This document shows, piece by piece, positions 15,460-24,467 of a stretch of 52,037 nucleotides of DNA. The notes under the pieces are model-generated. The model did not search any database, was not told the DNA's origin, and was given only the letters and a program-made list of their open reading frames with translations. The position numbers and the translations under genes are program-made. Source of the DNA: DATDAW01 sp036524675 (GTDB taxonomy: Bacteria; Verrucomicrobiota; Verrucomicrobiia; Chthoniobacterales; DASVRZ01); assembly GCA_036524675.1 (NCBI GenBank), contig DATDBU010000179.1:1-52037 (forward strand), read 5' to 3'. Each line of letters begins with the position of its first letter. The first letter of the stretch is position 1.

Positions 15460-17724
15460 TCACTTTCCGATCGAAGACCGCGCTGATGGTTCCCGGCCAT
15501 GTGCTGAGGCAAGTAACGAAACGCTTCCGCGATCATTGCGCCGTTTGAGGAGCAAGCCGGCAATACACAGACATGCTGCAACAGCCGCGCCAACGAAGCC
15601 GAAATGGAGTCCACGCGGCACGTATTCGAGAACGATTTCATGTCTTCCTTGGGTGAGAGGAACTCCCATTACCAAACGGTTGACAGTTACGGGCGTAACA
15701 ACCGAATTATCCACACGCACATGCCATTCCGGATATGCCCGCTCGCTAATAATCAAGAATGCATCGTTGGCGTTGACGGCAGCGTGGATTTCGATCCGGT
15801 TCAGCGAACGCTTCGACTGTGTTACGAATCCAAGGTTCTCGGTGGGACGGTTTGGCTGGATGGATTCGGCGAAGTGGACAGAGTCAAAGGTCAGAGTGTC
15901 GTTGGGCACCAGCCGGTACCGCGGCGTGAAGCGGTCGTATTCGTAGAGCCGGTAACGGCCATCCACCATGGCTAGCTTCCACCGTCGGCTCTCCAAGATC
16001 CTATCGGTAAGCAGGTAGCGAACGTTTAGAAGCTCGAACAACGGATCGTCCAGCCTGCCAGGATTAAAGAGGCGGTCTGTATGCCAGGTGGCAAGGTGAG
16101 TCTTGATCTCGTTGAAATAAGCTGCTGGCAAAAAAGGGTCGAAGCCATTGATGCTTTCAATTCGCCACACCGGCCAATAACCATTCCAAGGTCCGGTGAG
16201 ACGTTCCTGGTCAACCGCCACCCGGAACGGTTCCTCTTGTGGAGCGCGCATTTTGGTTAGTAGTGGGGAATCGTTGCGATCGACGGTCGTAGGGCTGTGT
16301 ACATTGGGGGCGCCATCCTGATTCCAGGCGTTCCGGCCGAAATTGACTGTCAGCGGATCCAGAACCATAAGCAAGGGCAAAGCATAACGGCGAATTCCCG
16401 CCGGAGCGGCGAACGCGAATACGGTAGCTGCCAGAGTGGCTCCGCCAACGCGTGCCGCCGTTGCCCAATCTAGGCCAGACTTACTGGTGAAAAAGACCGC
16501 AAGCCAGAATGCTCCAACGACTCCAGTTGCTGCGCAGCCGATAAGCCATCCCATTTTGGAGCGATCGCTGACAACTTGCGATATAGCGAGGATGGCGAAC
16601 AACACCATCGGATAAGCAAACATGAATGGCCGAATCAACGGGCCGGCGATGGGAATGGCATGGCATAGGTCAGAAACGATCTGAGGGCCAAAAGCTATAA
16701 ACCCACATAGAATCGACGCGATCATTATATATCTGGCGCGTCCGGAAGCCAGGAATAAGGCTGCCGCGGCGATACCCAGGGAGGCAACTCCGGTATAAAA
16801 GTAGTCGATGGTGGAATCGTATATCCCACGATAAAGATGAGGCGGGTCGAACTGGCCAAAAATATTGGGTATAAAAAGTGTCAAAAGCATTCGAGGGGGC
16901 ATCGTCCCCTGGTGGCCGAGCGCGACTGCTTGATCCCATGTTGAAATCACGGGAATAGTAACTGGAGCGGACCATCCAGCGGCAATGAGAGCGGTCCATA
17001 AGAGTGTGCCGAGTTTTTGTTTCCATTCGGAACGGGAGAAAAACAAGCCATGCAAAATTGCCAGACCTATTACAACGTACAAAGCGAGAGCCAGCGGCAG
17101 GAAGCCGATTAACATCGGCATGGCAAGGGATGTTCCGAGGGCCGCGGCTCGCATGTAGGATGGGGAATCCCACAGACAGCGCGTTGCCAGCAGGCAACAC
17201 GGCAGCCAGGCCATGGTTTCGATTACACCAAGATGCTGGGCCTGAGCCAGCACATGTCCGTTAGCTAAATAAAGTAGGCCGCCCGCGAATGCAGCTGGAG
17301 GAGCAACAGACCATTTGCGGAGCAAGAGAAAACTTCCCGCAGCGCCCAATGCGAAGTGGAAAAGGTTCAAGTATTGCGCCTGCGCGAGGGTTGGACCTCC
17401 CTGCAAGGCTGTTAGGAGCGCGAATAGGAAATTAGGCGGGTACCAAAAGCCGGCCTGCACATTGTTGAAATAGGGAATGCCAGCGTAAACGAAGGGATTG
17501 TAGCCGGGTAATTCACCCGAACCGAGGAGGCGCGCATTTAGGAAAAGAAGCGGAAAGTGATAGCCTTCGAAATCGTAGGGGAAGCGTGCATGGCCGAGCA
17601 CTACCTTGAGGTGGAACAGAAGGGTGGCGGCAACGAGCGCTGTAATCCATTTTGCATGTCCGCCGGCACCAATAGGTATCGCACTATCAGCGGAGGCCGA
17701 AGCCGGTTCAGGAGAGCAGGGCAT
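15460..17724 (-). CDS. YfhO-like large polytopic membrane protein
   Basis: A 754-residue integral membrane protein with about a dozen hydrophobic segments, an early luminal loop YDFEGYHFPLLFLNARLLGSG and a large soluble C-terminal domain containing VRYLLTDRIL and YEYDRFTPRYRLVP. This matches the bacterial YfhO family, a GT-C-like group implicated in polymer glycosylation or lipid-linked sugar transfer. C-terminal features (EYVPRGLHFGFVGAAVAA, then a last helix) also fit. It is the first gene of a minus-strand group with the acyl-AMP ligase and GT4 genes, hinting at envelope glycan modification. The precise reaction is unknown. Confidence 0.8.
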   Translation of the reverse strand: MPCSPEPASASADSAIPIGAGGHAKWITALVAATLLFHLKVVLGHARFPYDFEGYHFPLLFLNARLLGSGELPGYNPFVYAGIPYFNNVQAGFWYPPNFLFALLTALQGGPTLAQAQYLNLFHFALGAAGSFLLLRKWSVAPPAAFAGGLLYLANGHVLAQAQHLGVIETMAWLPCCLLATRCLWDSPSYMRAAALGTSLAMPMLIGFLPLALALYVVIGLAILHGLFFSRSEWKQKLGTLLWTALIAAGWSAPVTIPVISTWDQAVALGHQGTMPPRMLLTLFIPNIFGQFDPPHLYRGIYDSTIDYFYTGVASLGIAAAALFLASGRARYIMIASILCGFIAFGPQIVSDLCHAIPIAGPLIRPFMFAYPMVLFAILAISQVVSDRSKMGWLIGCAATGVVGAFWLAVFFTSKSGLDWATAARVGGATLAATVFAFAAPAGIRRYALPLLMVLDPLTVNFGRNAWNQDGAPNVHSPTTVDRNDSPLLTKMRAPQEEPFRVAVDQERLTGPWNGYWPVWRIESINGFDPFLPAAYFNEIKTHLATWHTDRLFNPGRLDDPLFELLNVRYLLTDRILESRRWKLAMVDGRYRLYEYDRFTPRYRLVPNDTLTFDSVHFAESIQPNRPTENLGFVTQSKRSLNRIEIHAAVNANDAFLIISERAYPEWHVRVDNSVVTPVTVNRLVMGVPLTQGRHEIVLEYVPRGLHFGFVGAAVAACLCIAGLLLKRRNDRGSVSLLASAHGREPSARSSIGK

Positions 17725-17785
17725 AGCCCTTTTTAATCGGGGTACATCGGCCTAGCAAGACTGCCGAGTGGCCAAGATAAGGGAC

Positions 17786-18074
17786 ATGTCCCTGCGCGAC
17801 GCCATCAAGATCTCCAGCGTGCCCATTTATGAGGAATTGCCCGTCGTACCGGACTCGACCACATGAAAACGCCGAGCAGGCGGCCTTCATGGCCCGGTTT
17901 GCTGCCAAGGAGCTGCCTATCAAGGTGACGACCTGGGCCCAGGTGGACGACATCACAACCCTCGAAAAAGGGCCGAATTGGGTTTTGCACGGTAAAACCG
18001 ACTGGCAAAATCCAAGAAAACCCGATGTGGGCTGGTGGGTCGATTGGGTCGTCCGTGATGAGTCTGCAAAATAA
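17786..18074 (+). pseudogene. Small uncharacterised gene interrupted by a frameshift
   Basis: The ATG at 17786 opens a frame (MSLRDAIKISSVPIYEELPV...) that stops at 17864-17866. Dropping one base at about 17864 joins it smoothly to the +1 frame, continuing ENAEQAAFMARFAAKELP, then KVTTWAQVDDITTLEKGPNW and ending VGWWVDWVVRDESAK at 18074. The joined product would be ~95 residues, Trp-rich at the C-terminus, with no signal or membrane segment. I do not recognise a family. The junction lies next to a GAAAAC run, so a sequencing or assembly indel is as likely as a true mutation. Alternatively the downstream part could be translated alone from ATG 17829. Confidence 0.5.
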
Positions 18075-18236
18075 TTCGGGCCCCGGTCCTTTGGGGTCTG
18101 CGCAACCCACCGAATAAAGACCCATAAGACAGAATGGGACCGATCCTACGAGGCAAAACGGACAGCCTGGGTAAAATCTGGTTTCCGGCTTGAAATGCTG
18201 TTGGAGACCATCAGGATCAGGGCGAAGATCACATCG

Positions 18237-18785
18237 ATGTCCAAGCCCATTTCCATCGCCGTTGTCAGCGCCAGTTTGAAACCTACAAGTCTCAGTCGCG
18301 TTATGGCGCGTCATGCTGCGGAGGCCTTGAAAAAGAAAGGCGTGACCGTGGACTTTATCGATCTTCAGGAAGTAAGTTTACCGCTTTGCGATGCTGGCTC
18401 GGCATACGGCAACCCGGTAACGTTGGAAACGCAGGCGCGATTCGAGGCAGTAGACGGAATACTGGTGGCGGTTCCGATCTACAATTATTCGATCAACGCA
18501 GCTCTCAAAAACCTGGTCGAGCTTACCGGGAGCAAATGGGAAGGAAAAGTAGTGGGATTCCTCAACGCCGCGGGGGCGGGATCGAGTTATATGTCCGTGA
18601 TGGGGCTGGCAAACAGTTTGATGCTGGATTTCCGTTGCGTGATCGTGCCGAGATTTGTCTATGCGACAAAACAGGCATTCCTGGAGGACAAGATCGCTGA
18701 CGCTACCATTGCCGCGCGGATTGAGGAGTTGTCGAAGGAACTGTTGCGGTTTGCTACAAAACTGAAAGTGCCACCTGCGGAATAG
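18237..18785 (+). CDS. NADPH-dependent FMN reductase family protein (SsuE-like flavodoxin fold)
   Basis: A 182-residue flavodoxin-fold reductase that uses NAD(P)H to reduce FMN or acts as a quinone/azo reductase. Family signatures are the N-terminal IAVVSASLKPTSLSRVMARH phosphate-binding loop, VAVPIYNYSINAALKNLVE (isoalloxazine loop, ~78-96) and GKVVGFLNAAGAGSSYMSVM. ATG 18237 is chosen because the fold begins six residues later; 14 extra in-frame residues upstream look non-coding. Members near sulfonate monooxygenases supply FMNH2, but no monooxygenase is present here, so the electron acceptor is open. Neighbours on both sides are unrelated. Confidence 0.88.
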   Translation: MSKPISIAVVSASLKPTSLSRVMARHAAEALKKKGVTVDFIDLQEVSLPLCDAGSAYGNPVTLETQARFEAVDGILVAVPIYNYSINAALKNLVELTGSKWEGKVVGFLNAAGAGSSYMSVMGLANSLMLDFRCVIVPRFVYATKQAFLEDKIADATIAARIEELSKELLRFATKLKVPPAE

Positions 18786-18929
18786 CGCTCAATTTTTTTG
18801 GGAACCCTTTTGAGACAGATCCAGGGGGCCAACGGTTTCGGGAGGCGACTGTGAAAGACACTTGCCGCGCACGTTCCCTGGTCGTTGTTTGTAAATGGAT
18901 CAAGGTAATGGGAGGCGGTCCTTTCAAAC

Positions 18930-20102
18930 GTGCCTGCGAACCAAAATGCTGATTGGGGAAGACTTCCGGGCTGGATCCGGTTGTTTCTTTGCGGCGATGT
19001 AATGTTGGGACGCGGGATCGATCAGATTTTACCTTTTCCCGGCAACCCCAAACTGTACGAGTCCTGGATTCGCGATGCTCGTCATTACGTTCGGCTCGCG
19101 GAAAGCGTCCACGGCGCGGTTCCCCGGCCAGCTTCCTTCGAGTACGTCTGGGGCGATGCTTTTTCGGAACTCGACCGCGCTGGTGTAGACGTGCGCATCA
19201 TCAATCTCGAGACAAGCATCACATCCAGCGATGACTACTGGCGTGACAAGGAAGTTCACTACCGAATGCACCCGCGCAACGTTGCCTGCCTCGCTGCGGC
19301 ACGTATCGACTGTTGTTGCCTCGCGAATAATCATGTCCTTGATTGGGGGTATGACGGGTTGTCGGAGACGCTACGAACACTGAATGCAGCGGGCATCGCG
19401 CACGCCGGTGCCGGGCGCGATATTTTCGAGGCCGGGGCTCCGGCGATTCTCGAAGTGCCGGGTAAAGCCCGAGTCGTGGTTTTCTCATATGGCTTGGAAA
19501 CGAGCGGCATCCCGCCGGAATGGGGTGCGACTCGCAGCCGACCTGGCGTTAACCTAATAAAGGATCCATCAACGGTGACTGCACGCCGTTTAGGACGGGA
19601 GATGCGCGAAACGGCGATCCCCGGCGATGTGATCGTGGCATCGATTCACTGGGGTGGGAACTGGGGGTATCGCATCCGCGACAAAGAGATCCAATTTGCC
19701 CATCAGCTGATCGACGAAGGCGTCACAGTCGTTCACGGCCATTCGTCGCACCACATAAAGGCGGTTGAACTATACCGAGATCGGCTGGTGCTGTATGGCT
19801 GCGGCGATTTCCTCAACGACTATGAAGGCATAGGTGAGTACGAGAAATTCCGGAGCGAACTGACGTTGATGTATTTGGCTACGATCGATCCGCGGCAGGG
19901 CCGGGTGGTCGAAACCCGCTTGGTGCCCATGAAAATTCATCGTCTCCGGCTAAATTATGTTTCTGATGCTGACACCGAATGGATGTGTGATTTGCTGAAT
20001 GAACTTGGCGCCCCGTTCGGCACAAGCGTGGATCTTGCACCCGATCGCGGCGGCCGGCAGCTGCAGCTAAGGGATGGCGCATCTGCGGCGAAAGCCAAAT
20101 AG
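18930..20102 (+). CDS. CapA-family (poly-gamma-glutamate synthesis type) metallophosphatase-fold protein
   Basis: A 390-residue full-length PGA_cap/CapA protein. The calcineurin-like fold motifs are in order: LCGDVMLGRGID (~19-30), INLETSITSS (~91-100), CLANNHVLDWGYDGLSETL (~132-150), ASIHWGGNWGY (~237) and VVHGHSSHHIKAVELYRDRLVLYGCGDFLND (key residues H..HSSHH and GDF). The start is GTG 18930, preceded by GGGAGGCGG. There is no signal peptide or membrane anchor, unlike B. subtilis CapA, so a cytoplasmic enzyme is likely. No pgsB/pgsC partners are nearby, so poly-gamma-glutamate synthesis is unsupported. A truncated relative lies at 11193-11669. Confidence 0.9.
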   Translation: MPANQNADWGRLPGWIRLFLCGDVMLGRGIDQILPFPGNPKLYESWIRDARHYVRLAESVHGAVPRPASFEYVWGDAFSELDRAGVDVRIINLETSITSSDDYWRDKEVHYRMHPRNVACLAAARIDCCCLANNHVLDWGYDGLSETLRTLNAAGIAHAGAGRDIFEAGAPAILEVPGKARVVVFSYGLETSGIPPEWGATRSRPGVNLIKDPSTVTARRLGREMRETAIPGDVIVASIHWGGNWGYRIRDKEIQFAHQLIDEGVTVVHGHSSHHIKAVELYRDRLVLYGCGDFLNDYEGIGEYEKFRSELTLMYLATIDPRQGRVVETRLVPMKIHRLRLNYVSDADTEWMCDLLNELGAPFGTSVDLAPDRGGRQLQLRDGASAAKAK

Positions 20103-20182
20103 CTCGCAATCTTCTTTCTTTGCATCCCCGGCCAGAGGAAGGCCGCTGCTCGAGCAGGTTGCTGCCCAAGCGGTTTCGCCTT

Positions 20183-20629
20183 ATGTCTTTTGGTGCCGTT
20201 GAAGATGAACCAAGCCTGATTACGATGGAAAAGATTCGTGTCACACAGCTGCAGCGTGTTTTTGGTGACCTGGCATATGAGCTGAGGAATCGGTACCAAA
20301 CCTTTCAGCCCCGCACAGTTTGGACGCCAGCCATCAATGCTTTTTGTTGTCGCGATCATATTCTCGTTTGCGTCGAATTGGCCGGCGTGGAAGCGCAATC
20401 GATCGAATTGCGCCCGGAACCGCGACGACTGGTTATCCGCGGTCTGCGAATCGCTCCTGAGCCGGATGATTGCGAAGGGCCGCTTACGCAAGTTCTTGCT
20501 CTCGAGATCGATCATGGATTGTTCGAGCGCGAGGTCGCCCTGCCGGTCGAGATCGATCCCGGGCGTGTGCGGATCGAACAGCGCAATGGGTTACTGTGGA
20601 TTTACCTGCCCGTGCAGTCGCAATCCTGA
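20183..20629 (+). CDS. Small heat shock protein, Hsp20/alpha-crystallin family
   Basis: A 148-residue ATP-independent holdase chaperone. The alpha-crystallin domain spans about residues 45-140 and includes ILVCVELAGVEAQSIELRPE, RRLVIRGLR, the FEREVALPVEIDPGRVRIE strand and the terminal NGLLWIYLPV strand. The classical C-terminal I-x-I/V tail motif is not obvious. Starts at 20183 (MSFGAVEDE) or 20225 (MEKIRVTQ) are both possible. It lies 15 bases before lon, so the two are probably co-transcribed. The pairing of a holdase with an ATP-dependent protease makes sense for stress proteostasis. Confidence 0.88.
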   Translation: MSFGAVEDEPSLITMEKIRVTQLQRVFGDLAYELRNRYQTFQPRTVWTPAINAFCCRDHILVCVELAGVEAQSIELRPEPRRLVIRGLRIAPEPDDCEGPLTQVLALEIDHGLFEREVALPVEIDPGRVRIEQRNGLLWIYLPVQSQS

Positions 20630-20644
20630 TTTTCAGCATTCCAA

Positions 20645-23152
20645 ATGATGAAAGCGGAATCTTTCTTAAAACATCCGGCACCCCAATCGGCGCCTCCGCC
20701 TGCACAAGCTGCGCCTCCGGCCGAGGCCGCTGAAACACCGGTTGGTCCGGTGATTCCTGACGCACTTCCGATACTTCCGGTGCGGAACGTCGTCCTGTTT
20801 CCTGGCACGGTGCTTCCGCTGAGCATTGGTCGCGCGGAATCCATCAAGTTACTGGAGGAGAGTCTTCCTCAGAGTCGAGTCATCGGCGTTGTCGCGCAGC
20901 GCGCGTCCGATAAGGATAGTCCCGGACCTGACGATCTTTATCGCGTCGGCACGGCGGCCACCGTGCTTAAGCTTCTCCGTCAATCCGGCGAGGCTGCATT
21001 GCTCATCGTCAGCGGGATGCACCGTTTTTCGATCCGACGTGTGGTGCGATCGCAACCCTATTTGCGTGCGGAAGTCGATGTGCTGACATCGCTGCCGCCG
21101 CCGGCCTCGGGCGCAGAATGGGAAGCGACCATCCGGAGTTTGCGTGAGACGGCGATTCAACTGCTCGAATTGACGCCGGGAGCACCCGAAGAAATGCGCT
21201 CAGCGCTACTCAACATCGAGGATCCGGGCCAACTTGCAGATTTAGTGGCGAACAATCTGAACATCGAAGTCGCGCAAAAGCAGGAACTTCTAGAAGAACT
21301 GGATGTCGCAAAGCGTGTGCAGGCTGCGCATCAGCGGCTGAGCGCGCAGCTCGAGATCGCCCGCATTCAGCAGAAGCTTCAGGAACATGTTAGTTCGCAA
21401 TTTACCGACATGCAGCGGCGCGCCTATTTGCGCGAACAGATCAGAGCGGCGCAGCATGAGCTTGGCGAAGGTGAAGAAGGCGTTGGCGAACAGGTCGATC
21501 AACTCCGCAAACGCCTCGCCGACGCTGGTCCGCCGCCAACGGTGATGGAGCAGGCGGAACGTGAGTTGAAGCGACTCAATTACATTCCGCCTGCCAGCCC
21601 AGAATATTCGGTAATTGTCAGCTATGTCGAAACGATCGCAGAACTTCCATGGAACAAACTGACTGAGGATAACCTCGATCTGAAACGCGCCCGGAATATC
21701 CTCGACCGGGATCACTTTGATCTTGCCAAGGTTAAACGTCGGCTCATCGAATATCTCGCCGTCCGCAAGCTGAACCCGGAAGGGCGGGGCGCGATCCTCT
21801 GTTTTGTCGGCCCGCCTGGTGTCGGCAAGACGAGCCTTGGTCAGTCCATTGCCGATGCTCTCGGGCGCAAGTTTGCGCGAATGAGCCTCGGCGGGATGCG
21901 CGATGAAGCGGAAATTCGAGGGCATCGCCGTACCTATATCGGTTCGATGCCTGGCCGGCTCATTCAGGAATTGCGCCGCCTCGGTACCCGCAATCCGGTC
22001 ATCATGCTGGACGAGATCGACAAATTGGGCGCCGATTTCCGAGGCGATCCGGCAAGTGCGCTGCTCGAAGTTCTCGACCCGCGGCAGAACCACGTCTTTG
22101 TCGATCATTACCTCAATGTGCCCTTCGACCTTTCGCAAGTCATCTTCATTGCCACGGCGAATTATATGGGTCCAGTGCCGCCGGCTTTGAGAGACCGCAT
22201 GGAGACGATCGAAATCCCCGGCTACACCGATCATGAGAAGCTGGAGATCGCGAAGACCTATCTGGTTCGCAGGCAACTTACCGAGAACGGTCTCAAACCC
22301 GAGCAATGCAAATGGACTGCGGCGGCGCTGGCGAAGGTCATCGAAGACTACACCCGCGAGGCGGGAGTCCGGGAGTTGGAGCGGCAAATCGGGAGCGTCT
22401 GCCGTGCCGTGGCCGCGCAGGTAGCAACGGGCGACCGAGACCGGGTGCGCGTTGTGCCCGATCTGATCCGGGATGTGCTCGGTGCGGCGAAATATGTCCG
22501 CGAGACGCGGCTAAAGACCGATGTTCCGGGCGTCGTAACCGGTCTAGCTTATACGCCCGTTGGCGGCGAAGTGCTGCATATCGAAGCTACCCGCTATTCC
22601 GGAAGAGGAAACGTCACGCTCACCGGCCAGATTGGCGAAGTGATGAAAGAATCCGTCCAAGCAGCGTTGAGCCTCGTCCGGAGCCGATCTCAAGAGTTGG
22701 GCATCGATCCCGCTACCTTCAAAGATACCGACATTCACGTGCATGTGCCCAGCGGCGCCGTGCCTAAGGACGGACCGTCTGCTGGTATTGCCATGTTCAC
22801 TGCCCTTGCTTCGCTATTTACTCAAACTCCCGTAAAGCCAACCGTTGCCATGACAGGTGAGATCACACTGCGAGGACTCGTCCTGCCAATTGGTGGTTTG
22901 AAGGAAAAGTCGCTGGCTGCGGCTCGCGCAGGTATCCGGCAGGTGATCATTCCCAAACTGAATGAAAAGGATCTGGCCGACGTGCCTGATGAAGTGAAAC
23001 GCAAACTGCAATTTACGTTGGCCGAAAACGTCGACGAAGTGCTCGCTGTGGCGTTTGCCCGGAGGCAGGTCAAAATGGATAAAGCCCTGGAAGTTTCCAA
23101 GCGTTCCAGTAGGCGCGTCGATCGCATGGATCGCGCCGGCGCAAGAAAGTAG
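20645..23152 (+). CDS. lon: ATP-dependent protease Lon (LonA type)
   Basis: An 835-residue cytoplasmic AAA+ serine protease that degrades misfolded and regulatory proteins. An extra Pro/Ala-rich stretch (~residues 8-35) precedes the Lon N-domain that starts at DALPILPVRNVVLFPG. The AAA+ module has Walker A GPPGVGKTSLG near 390 and Walker B VIMLDEIDKLG. The S16 protease domain has catalytic S712 in PKDGPSAGIAM and K755 in GGLKEKSLAAARAGI, 43 residues apart as in E. coli Lon. The start is ATG 20645 or the next codon. It follows hsp20 by 15 bases. The call is certain at family level. Confidence 0.98.
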   Translation: MMKAESFLKHPAPQSAPPPAQAAPPAEAAETPVGPVIPDALPILPVRNVVLFPGTVLPLSIGRAESIKLLEESLPQSRVIGVVAQRASDKDSPGPDDLYRVGTAATVLKLLRQSGEAALLIVSGMHRFSIRRVVRSQPYLRAEVDVLTSLPPPASGAEWEATIRSLRETAIQLLELTPGAPEEMRSALLNIEDPGQLADLVANNLNIEVAQKQELLEELDVAKRVQAAHQRLSAQLEIARIQQKLQEHVSSQFTDMQRRAYLREQIRAAQHELGEGEEGVGEQVDQLRKRLADAGPPPTVMEQAERELKRLNYIPPASPEYSVIVSYVETIAELPWNKLTEDNLDLKRARNILDRDHFDLAKVKRRLIEYLAVRKLNPEGRGAILCFVGPPGVGKTSLGQSIADALGRKFARMSLGGMRDEAEIRGHRRTYIGSMPGRLIQELRRLGTRNPVIMLDEIDKLGADFRGDPASALLEVLDPRQNHVFVDHYLNVPFDLSQVIFIATANYMGPVPPALRDRMETIEIPGYTDHEKLEIAKTYLVRRQLTENGLKPEQCKWTAAALAKVIEDYTREAGVRELERQIGSVCRAVAAQVATGDRDRVRVVPDLIRDVLGAAKYVRETRLKTDVPGVVTGLAYTPVGGEVLHIEATRYSGRGNVTLTGQIGEVMKESVQAALSLVRSRSQELGIDPATFKDTDIHVHVPSGAVPKDGPSAGIAMFTALASLFTQTPVKPTVAMTGEITLRGLVLPIGGLKEKSLAAARAGIRQVIIPKLNEKDLADVPDEVKRKLQFTLAENVDEVLAVAFARRQVKMDKALEVSKRSSRRVDRMDRAGARK

Positions 23153-23237
23153 CAAGGGTAGTGGACGGCTGTGACGGGTTTGAACGCCGCGGCGCCCGTG
23201 GTGTCGATTTTCAATGAGAAGGAGGTGAAAAAAGGCA

Positions 23238-23555
23238 ATGGACTTGTACTACGGTCTCATTGTGTTGGGTCTTGCCGCGCTGAGCGCGCCCTTCTGGGCG
23301 AAGCTAGCCGGATATGAGACACACCGAAAACCGTTCGATCTCGTGGGAGCCAGCGGAATGTTCTTCCTGTTGGCGGCCGCGTTCCAGCTTGCGGGTTCCA
23401 TCAGCCCGACGATCGCTGGCATGTGCAACGGCCTCATGATCGGCTCGTTTGTTATCGGGTGGATCGGGATGCTGTTTTGCGCATTCTGGGTCGCGATCGA
23501 GGTGCTACGGGAATCCGGGCACGGAATGCTAGGTGCCAAGGCGGAAGTCAAATAG
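23238..23555 (+). CDS. Small membrane protein of unknown function
   Basis: A 105-residue protein with three hydrophobic segments (~4-20, 37-57, 63-88) joined by short loops, and a charged cytoplasmic-type tail. I do not recognise a family. It is likely to be expressed: a near-perfect Shine-Dalgarno AAGGAGGTGA at 23220-23229 lies 8 bases before the ATG. It follows lon by 85 bases and precedes the respiratory operon by 258 bases, so it may belong to either unit or be independent. Composition resembles small integral subunits, but no haem or metal ligands stand out. Confidence 0.75.
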   Translation: MDLYYGLIVLGLAALSAPFWAKLAGYETHRKPFDLVGASGMFFLLAAAFQLAGSISPTIAGMCNGLMIGSFVIGWIGMLFCAFWVAIEVLRESGHGMLGAKAEVK

Positions 23556-23594
23556 CCGCTTTGGGGATGTGGGAGTAAGTGAGGAGCGCGTGGT

Positions 23595-23630
23595 GGGAAA
23601 AGGGGGAGAGCGCGCGGGAGGGGAGGGGGG
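23595..23630 (+). promoter_or_regulatory. G-run cluster, putative G-quadruplex upstream of the respiratory operon
   Basis: Five G-runs occur in 36 bases: 3 Gs at 23595, 5 at 23602, 3 at 23616, 4 at 23620 and 6 at 23625, with loops of 1-9 bases. The plus strand, which would be the leader RNA of the downstream operon, could fold as an intramolecular quadruplex. A small CTTTAT/ATAAAG hairpin follows at 23633-23649. A function is inferred only. Confidence 0.4.
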
Positions 23631-23813
23631 ATCTTTATTTTTGATAAAGCCGAGGCGTCCGGCATCACTTTTCAGTTTGGTGCGCCAGGCTATGCGGGAG
23701 AAGAGGATAGTTTTAGCAGCTCGCGCCTGTTTGGAAAATAAGCGGAATACTGCATACTTTTTCGACGTTCTTTAAGACGCAAACAGACGTTGAGAAACGA
23801 TTGAGTGGATGGG

Positions 23814-24467
23814 ATGCCGCAGCTTTTTCCATCGTCGGCGAATACCATTGTGTACGCAGGGGCGATAGGCGCTCTGCTGGGAGGAGCCACCCTTGTGTGG
23901 GCTTTTGTTGAGTTGACGTGGTCCTCTTACACGACGCGAGTTGATACGGTGCTTTATCAGCCAGTGCCGTTCAGTCATCAGCATCATGTGGGCGGCCTTG
24001 GAATCGACTGCCGGTACTGCCATACCAGTGTCGAGACGGCGGGTTCTGCGGGTATCCCTCCGACAGAAACATGCATGACGTGCCACTCGCAGATCTGGAC
24101 CGACGCGCCAGTCCTTCAGCCGGTCCGCGATAGTTATGCAACAGGGCGTCCCTTGGAATGGAACCGAGTCCACAATCTTCCGGGCTTTGTCTATTTCAAT
24201 CACAGCATTCATGTGAAAAACGGGGTGGCTTGCGTGGAATGCCACGGACGCGTCGATGAGATGCCGCTTATTTCGAAGCAGAAGACGCTTTATATGAAGT
24301 GGTGCCTTGATTGCCACCGGCATCCTGAATCGTCCCTGGTCAGTGCAGAAGACGTCTTTCAGATGGCGGCGCGTCCTGTACCGAGCTCCGAGACGATTTC
24401 CAATCGAACGAAGGAACGCGGTGTGCGCTCGAAAATCATCACGGATTGCACTGCCTGCCACCGATGA
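23814..24467 (+). CDS. actA: Alternative complex III subunit ActA, pentahaem cytochrome c
   Basis: A 217-residue membrane-anchored multihaem cytochrome. One N-terminal membrane helix (~11-33) is followed by a periplasmic domain with five CxxCH haem sites: CRYCH, CMTCH, CVECH, CLDCH and CTACH. Five haems, a single anchor and position at the head of the operon match ActA of alternative complex III, the quinol:electron-acceptor oxidoreductase that replaces cytochrome bc1. ATG 23814 is preferred to a GTG three codons earlier. The stop overlaps the actB start by ATGA. Confidence 0.92.
   Translation: MPQLFPSSANTIVYAGAIGALLGGATLVWAFVELTWSSYTTRVDTVLYQPVPFSHQHHVGGLGIDCRYCHTSVETAGSAGIPPTETCMTCHSQIWTDAPVLQPVRDSYATGRPLEWNRVHNLPGFVYFNHSIHVKNGVACVECHGRVDEMPLISKQKTLYMKWCLDCHRHPESSLVSAEDVFQMAARPVPSSETISNRTKERGVRSKIITDCTACHR

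Noticed and set aside
17805..18314. 169-codon minus-strand frame over the small frameshifted gene
   Set aside because: It spans two plus-strand genes and an intergenic region. The plus-strand reading has better composition and continues across a simple frameshift.
21290..22387. 365-codon open frame antisense to lon
   Set aside because: Lon motifs are continuous on the other strand and the antisense protein matches nothing recognisable.
23533..23775. Open frame between the small membrane protein gene and actA
   Set aside because: It overlaps the previous gene's end, runs through the G-run cluster and gives a biased, unrecognisable product.
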